Of a stretch of 64,000 nucleotides of DNA, positions 61,905 through 64,000 are shown one piece after another. Positions within the stretch are counted from its first letter, which is position 1. Each line of letters opens with the position of its first letter. The notes beneath the pieces are model-generated. The model was given only the letters and a program-made list of their open reading frames with translations, was not told the DNA's origin and did not search any database. A program made the translations under genes and the position numbers. The stretch covers positions 185,207 to 249,206 of the forward strand of contig NZ_FXTC01000008.1 in NCBI RefSeq assembly GCF_900182655.1, written 5' to 3'. This DNA is from Chryseobacterium rhizoplanae (GTDB lineage: Bacteria > Bacteroidota > Bacteroidia > Flavobacteriales > Weeksellaceae).

Positions 61905-63227
61905 TTATTTTAATCCGTATTCTTCCAGTTTACGGTATAGCGTGGCAATGCCAATCTCAAGTAATCTGGCTGCTTCCGCTTTATTTCCTTTTGTATATTG
62001 TAATACTTTCTGAATATGTATTTTTTCCAGCGAACTGATACTCAGCGAATCACTTTCCGGAACGGCTTTTTCAGAATAATGAGGAAGGCTGTCGGCATCC
62101 AGGATATTATTATCCATCAAAATTAAGCTTCGTTCCACGGCATTTCTCAGTTCACGAATATTTCCCTTCCAGTCGTTTTTCTCCAGTGCTTTATAATAAT
62201 CCGGGCTTACCTGAACAGATGACAAATGAAGTTTATGAGAAAAAAGGTCAATAAAGTTCTTCGCAAGTACTTTCAAATCTTCCTTTCTATTGCGCAGAGG
62301 TGGAAGACTGATTTCAAATACATTCAGTCTGAAATAGAGGTCTTCTCTGAAGTTTCCCTGCTTTATTTCATCTTCCAGATCTCTGTTTGTAGCTGCGATT
62401 AATCTGAAATCAGATTTTGAAACTTTCGTCTCACCCATTTTGATAAATTCTCTGGTTTCCAAAACCCTGAGAAGCTTGGCCTGAAGTTCTATCGGCATCT
62501 CGCCAATTTCATCCAGAAACAAAGTACCTCCGTTAGCTTCTTCAATCAATCCCTTCTTATCTTTAACAGCTCCTGTAAAAGCCCCTTGTTTATGCCCGAA
62601 AAGCTCGCTTTCCAGAATCTCTTTACTGAATGCCGAGCAGTTGATCGCCACAAAGCTGTTTTTCTTTCTGTCACTACCTTCATGAATCGCACTGGCAAAG
62701 ACTTCTTTACCCGTTCCTGTTTCTCCCGTAAGCAAAACAGCAGCATCCGTTAAAGCTACTTTTTCAGCCAATTTCTTGGCTTGTAAAATTAAAGGTGATT
62801 TCCCTATGATCTGGTCAAACCCTTTGGTGACAACTTGTTGTCCCATTCTGGATTTGTTATCCTTTACCTTTTCAAGAGCTTTATATACCAATGGGATAAT
62901 TTTTTCATTGTCATCACCTTTCACCAGGTAATCATACGCTCCATTCTTCATAGCCTGCACTGCATCAGTAATATTACCGAAGGCCGTCATCAGAATAATT
63001 TCCAGCTGAGGATATTTGCTTTTAATAGACTTTATCAATTCTACTCCAAAAGCATCAGGCAAACGGACATCGCTTAAAACAACATCAAAATCATATTGCT
63101 CCAGCATTGTCATCGCTGAACGTGCCGTAGAAGCTTCTTTTACATTAAAATTTTCTTGGGAGAGGATCATTCCTAATAACTTAAGGAGTTTGATCTCATC
63201 ATCGATGATCAGAATGTTTCCTGACAT
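61905..63227 (-). CDS. NtrC-family sigma-54-dependent response regulator
   Basis: A 440-residue regulator: receiver domain with phospho-acceptor Asp53 (LSDVRLPD) and Lys103, AAA+ domain with Walker A GETGTGKE (168-175), the sigma-54 contact loop GAFTGA (215-220) and GGTLFLDEIGE, and a C-terminal Fis-type HTH (NKAEAARLLEIGIATLYRKL). It is encoded next to kdp with the kinase at the other end of the operon, in place of the OmpR-type KdpE of enterobacteria. Control of kdp is inferred. Its own promoter has a TAAGTTTG box. Confidence 0.93.
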   Translation of the reverse strand: MSGNILIIDDEIKLLKLLGMILSQENFNVKEASTARSAMTMLEQYDFDVVLSDVRLPDAFGVELIKSIKSKYPQLEIILMTAFGNITDAVQAMKNGAYDYLVKGDDNEKIIPLVYKALEKVKDNKSRMGQQVVTKGFDQIIGKSPLILQAKKLAEKVALTDAAVLLTGETGTGKEVFASAIHEGSDRKKNSFVAINCSAFSKEILESELFGHKQGAFTGAVKDKKGLIEEANGGTLFLDEIGEMPIELQAKLLRVLETREFIKMGETKVSKSDFRLIAATNRDLEDEIKQGNFREDLYFRLNVFEISLPPLRNRKEDLKVLAKNFIDLFSHKLHLSSVQVSPDYYKALEKNDWKGNIRELRNAVERSLILMDNNILDADSLPHYSEKAVPESDSLSISSLEKIHIQKVLQYTKGNKAEAARLLEIGIATLYRKLEEYGLK

Positions 63228-63252
63228 TATAATTATTTTTGGAAAACTGATA

Positions 63253-63260
63253 CAAACTTA
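63253..63260 (-). promoter_or_regulatory. -7 box TAAGTTTG of the NtrC-type regulator gene
   Basis: A TAnnTTTG match on the minus strand, 25 bp before ATG 63227. It indicates transcription by the housekeeping sigma factor. Confidence 0.55.
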
Positions 63261-63284
63261 TTGAATTTATTTGAGGAAAATAGG

Positions 63285-63880
63285 GATTATAGAGAATAGT
63301 TTTATGAACGACTCTGAAATTTCGGGAGCATTCTCCCGCTATCCATTCATACTCCTCACGCCAGCGCTTTCCTACACTCAAACCCACAGCTCTCCCACGC
63401 AAGCTGCGGGGTAACCATTGCTATCGGGGCTAGGGATGAGACGAATGACGAACGATTAATTATGAATGATGAGTTGCGGGATTCGGGATTCGCGTTACGT
63501 TTTACTGAGGTTCAGATTATAAATAATAGTTTTATCCTATTCAATAGGAGCGGGCCGTCATCCTGAGCGTAGTCGAAGGAAGCCGTTTACTCAAATATTG
63601 TCTTTGTCCGGCTTTAGCCAAAATTTATTATTTGGTAAGACATTCGTTGAGGAAAATGATACAATACAATCCCGTATTGTTTAGACTCCTTCGGAGTGAC
63701 AAGGATGTGTTATCAATGATAAGTGACAAGTGATAAATAATAAATGATGAGGGATCAATGATGTATAATCTCTGATACTGATGACAATAGAACGATGAAT
63801 CATTACTGGTTGTTCATTACCAATCAATCATTGCTCATTGCTGATTACTTATCTTTTAGGATTGTGCTGGTTGGGTATAC
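63285..63880. other. Gene-free region with dispersed repeats, downstream of the rRNA operon
   Basis: About 600 bp without a convincing gene. It holds CGGGATTCGGGATTCG (63478-63493), TCCTATTCAATAGGAGCGGGC (about 63534-63554, palindromic), TCCTGAGCGTAGTCGAAGGA (63561-63580), GGCTTTAGCC (63610-63619) and a run of ATGATGAATAATCAATGAT-like words (about 63710-63850) related to the inverted repeat at 12043-12100. Confidence 0.7.
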
Positions 63881-63887
63881 AGCAAAA

Positions 63888-63919
63888 AAAAATCCTTTAT
63901 CATAAGATAAAGGATTTTT
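63888..63919 (-). terminator. Terminator of the rRNA operon
   Basis: A 14-bp perfect stem AAAAATCCTTTATC/GATAAAGGATTTTT with an ATAA loop. On the minus strand it is followed by a long T-tract, just after the 5S rRNA. Confidence 0.92.
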
Positions 63920-63935
63920 AAAAATAAAATAAAAA

Positions 63936-64000
63936 CTGGCGGCGGCCTACTCTCCCGCTTTCGCAGTACCATCGGCGCTGGTGGGCTTAACTTCTGTGTT
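63936..64000 (-). rRNA. rrf: 5S ribosomal RNA, 3' part (cut by window edge)
   Basis: The complementary strand reads ...GCGGGAGAGTAGGCCGCCGC at the 3' end, the conserved end of 5S rRNA. About half of the molecule is present. The 23S and 16S genes should lie beyond the window on the same strand. Confidence 0.9.

Noticed and set aside
63199..63402. Minus-strand frame upstream of the NtrC-type regulator
   Set aside because: It overlaps the regulator start and its promoter, and its composition is intergenic.

Overview
The window looks like chromosomal DNA of a Flavobacteriia member, most likely Chryseobacterium or a close relative (genus is inference). It is AT-rich, its promoters carry the Bacteroidetes -7 box TAnnTTTG, and it encodes SusC/SusD, an Oar-like TonB receptor, a T9SS-sorted protein and a DUF8202-type protein. 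The right edge enters an rRNA operon (3' end of 5S rRNA, minus strand).

Layout. 0-7.4 kb: a DEAD-box helicase, then a MacAB-TolC-type efflux operon with ten copies of a 7-bp repeat between macA and macB, and a DUF2461 gene. 7.6-14.6 kb: surface-glycan genes (FkbM methyltransferase, flippase, two glycosyltransferases), aspartase and a lipoprotein amidase. 14.7-32.0 kb: two tRNA clusters that share a near-identical Pro-Arg direct repeat of about 215 bp, each followed by chimeric tRNA-Arg-like remnants. They bracket about 16.8 kb holding a truncated ABC ATPase with its permease, a thermonuclease and a polymorphic-toxin operon on the minus strand. 32.1-34.6 kb: a TetR regulator, a frameshifted MFS exporter and an isochorismatase-like protein; two identical inverted-repeat operators sit before the regulator and the exporter. 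35-38 kb: a secreted SH3-like protein, PrmA and an SDR. 38-49 kb: a minus-strand nutrient block (calcineurin-like phosphoesterase, SusD, SusC, glycerophosphodiesterase, Oar-like receptor) that looks like organophosphate scavenging. 49-53 kb: LigA, a ParE-type toxin-antitoxin pair and two small hypotheticals. 53-63.2 kb: a complete kdp potassium locus with a split sensor, a porin, an NtrC-type regulator and three tiny membrane peptides, one of them KdpF.

The most notable system is the toxin cassette. The order is a T9SS-sorted protein, a 3439-residue SpvB/TcB-like Rhs protein with a tip resembling a lytic transglycosylase, a lipoprotein (likely immunity), an orphan Rhs tip with an HEGGH metallopeptidase motif, and a second lipoprotein. 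The two tip/immunity modules share the Rhs core upstream and related terminator-plus-flank sequence downstream. This is the footprint expected if a new tip displaced an older one by recombination. Both predicted immunity proteins are lipoproteins, which fits toxins that act outside the cytoplasm.

Two regulatory patterns were read directly. One is TTTGACA-N13-TGTCAAA, present before both tetR and the exporter. The other is TTAA(C/G/T/A) direct repeats at 10-11 bp phasing, placed 22-23 bp upstream of the -7 box in front of both TonB-receptor genes.
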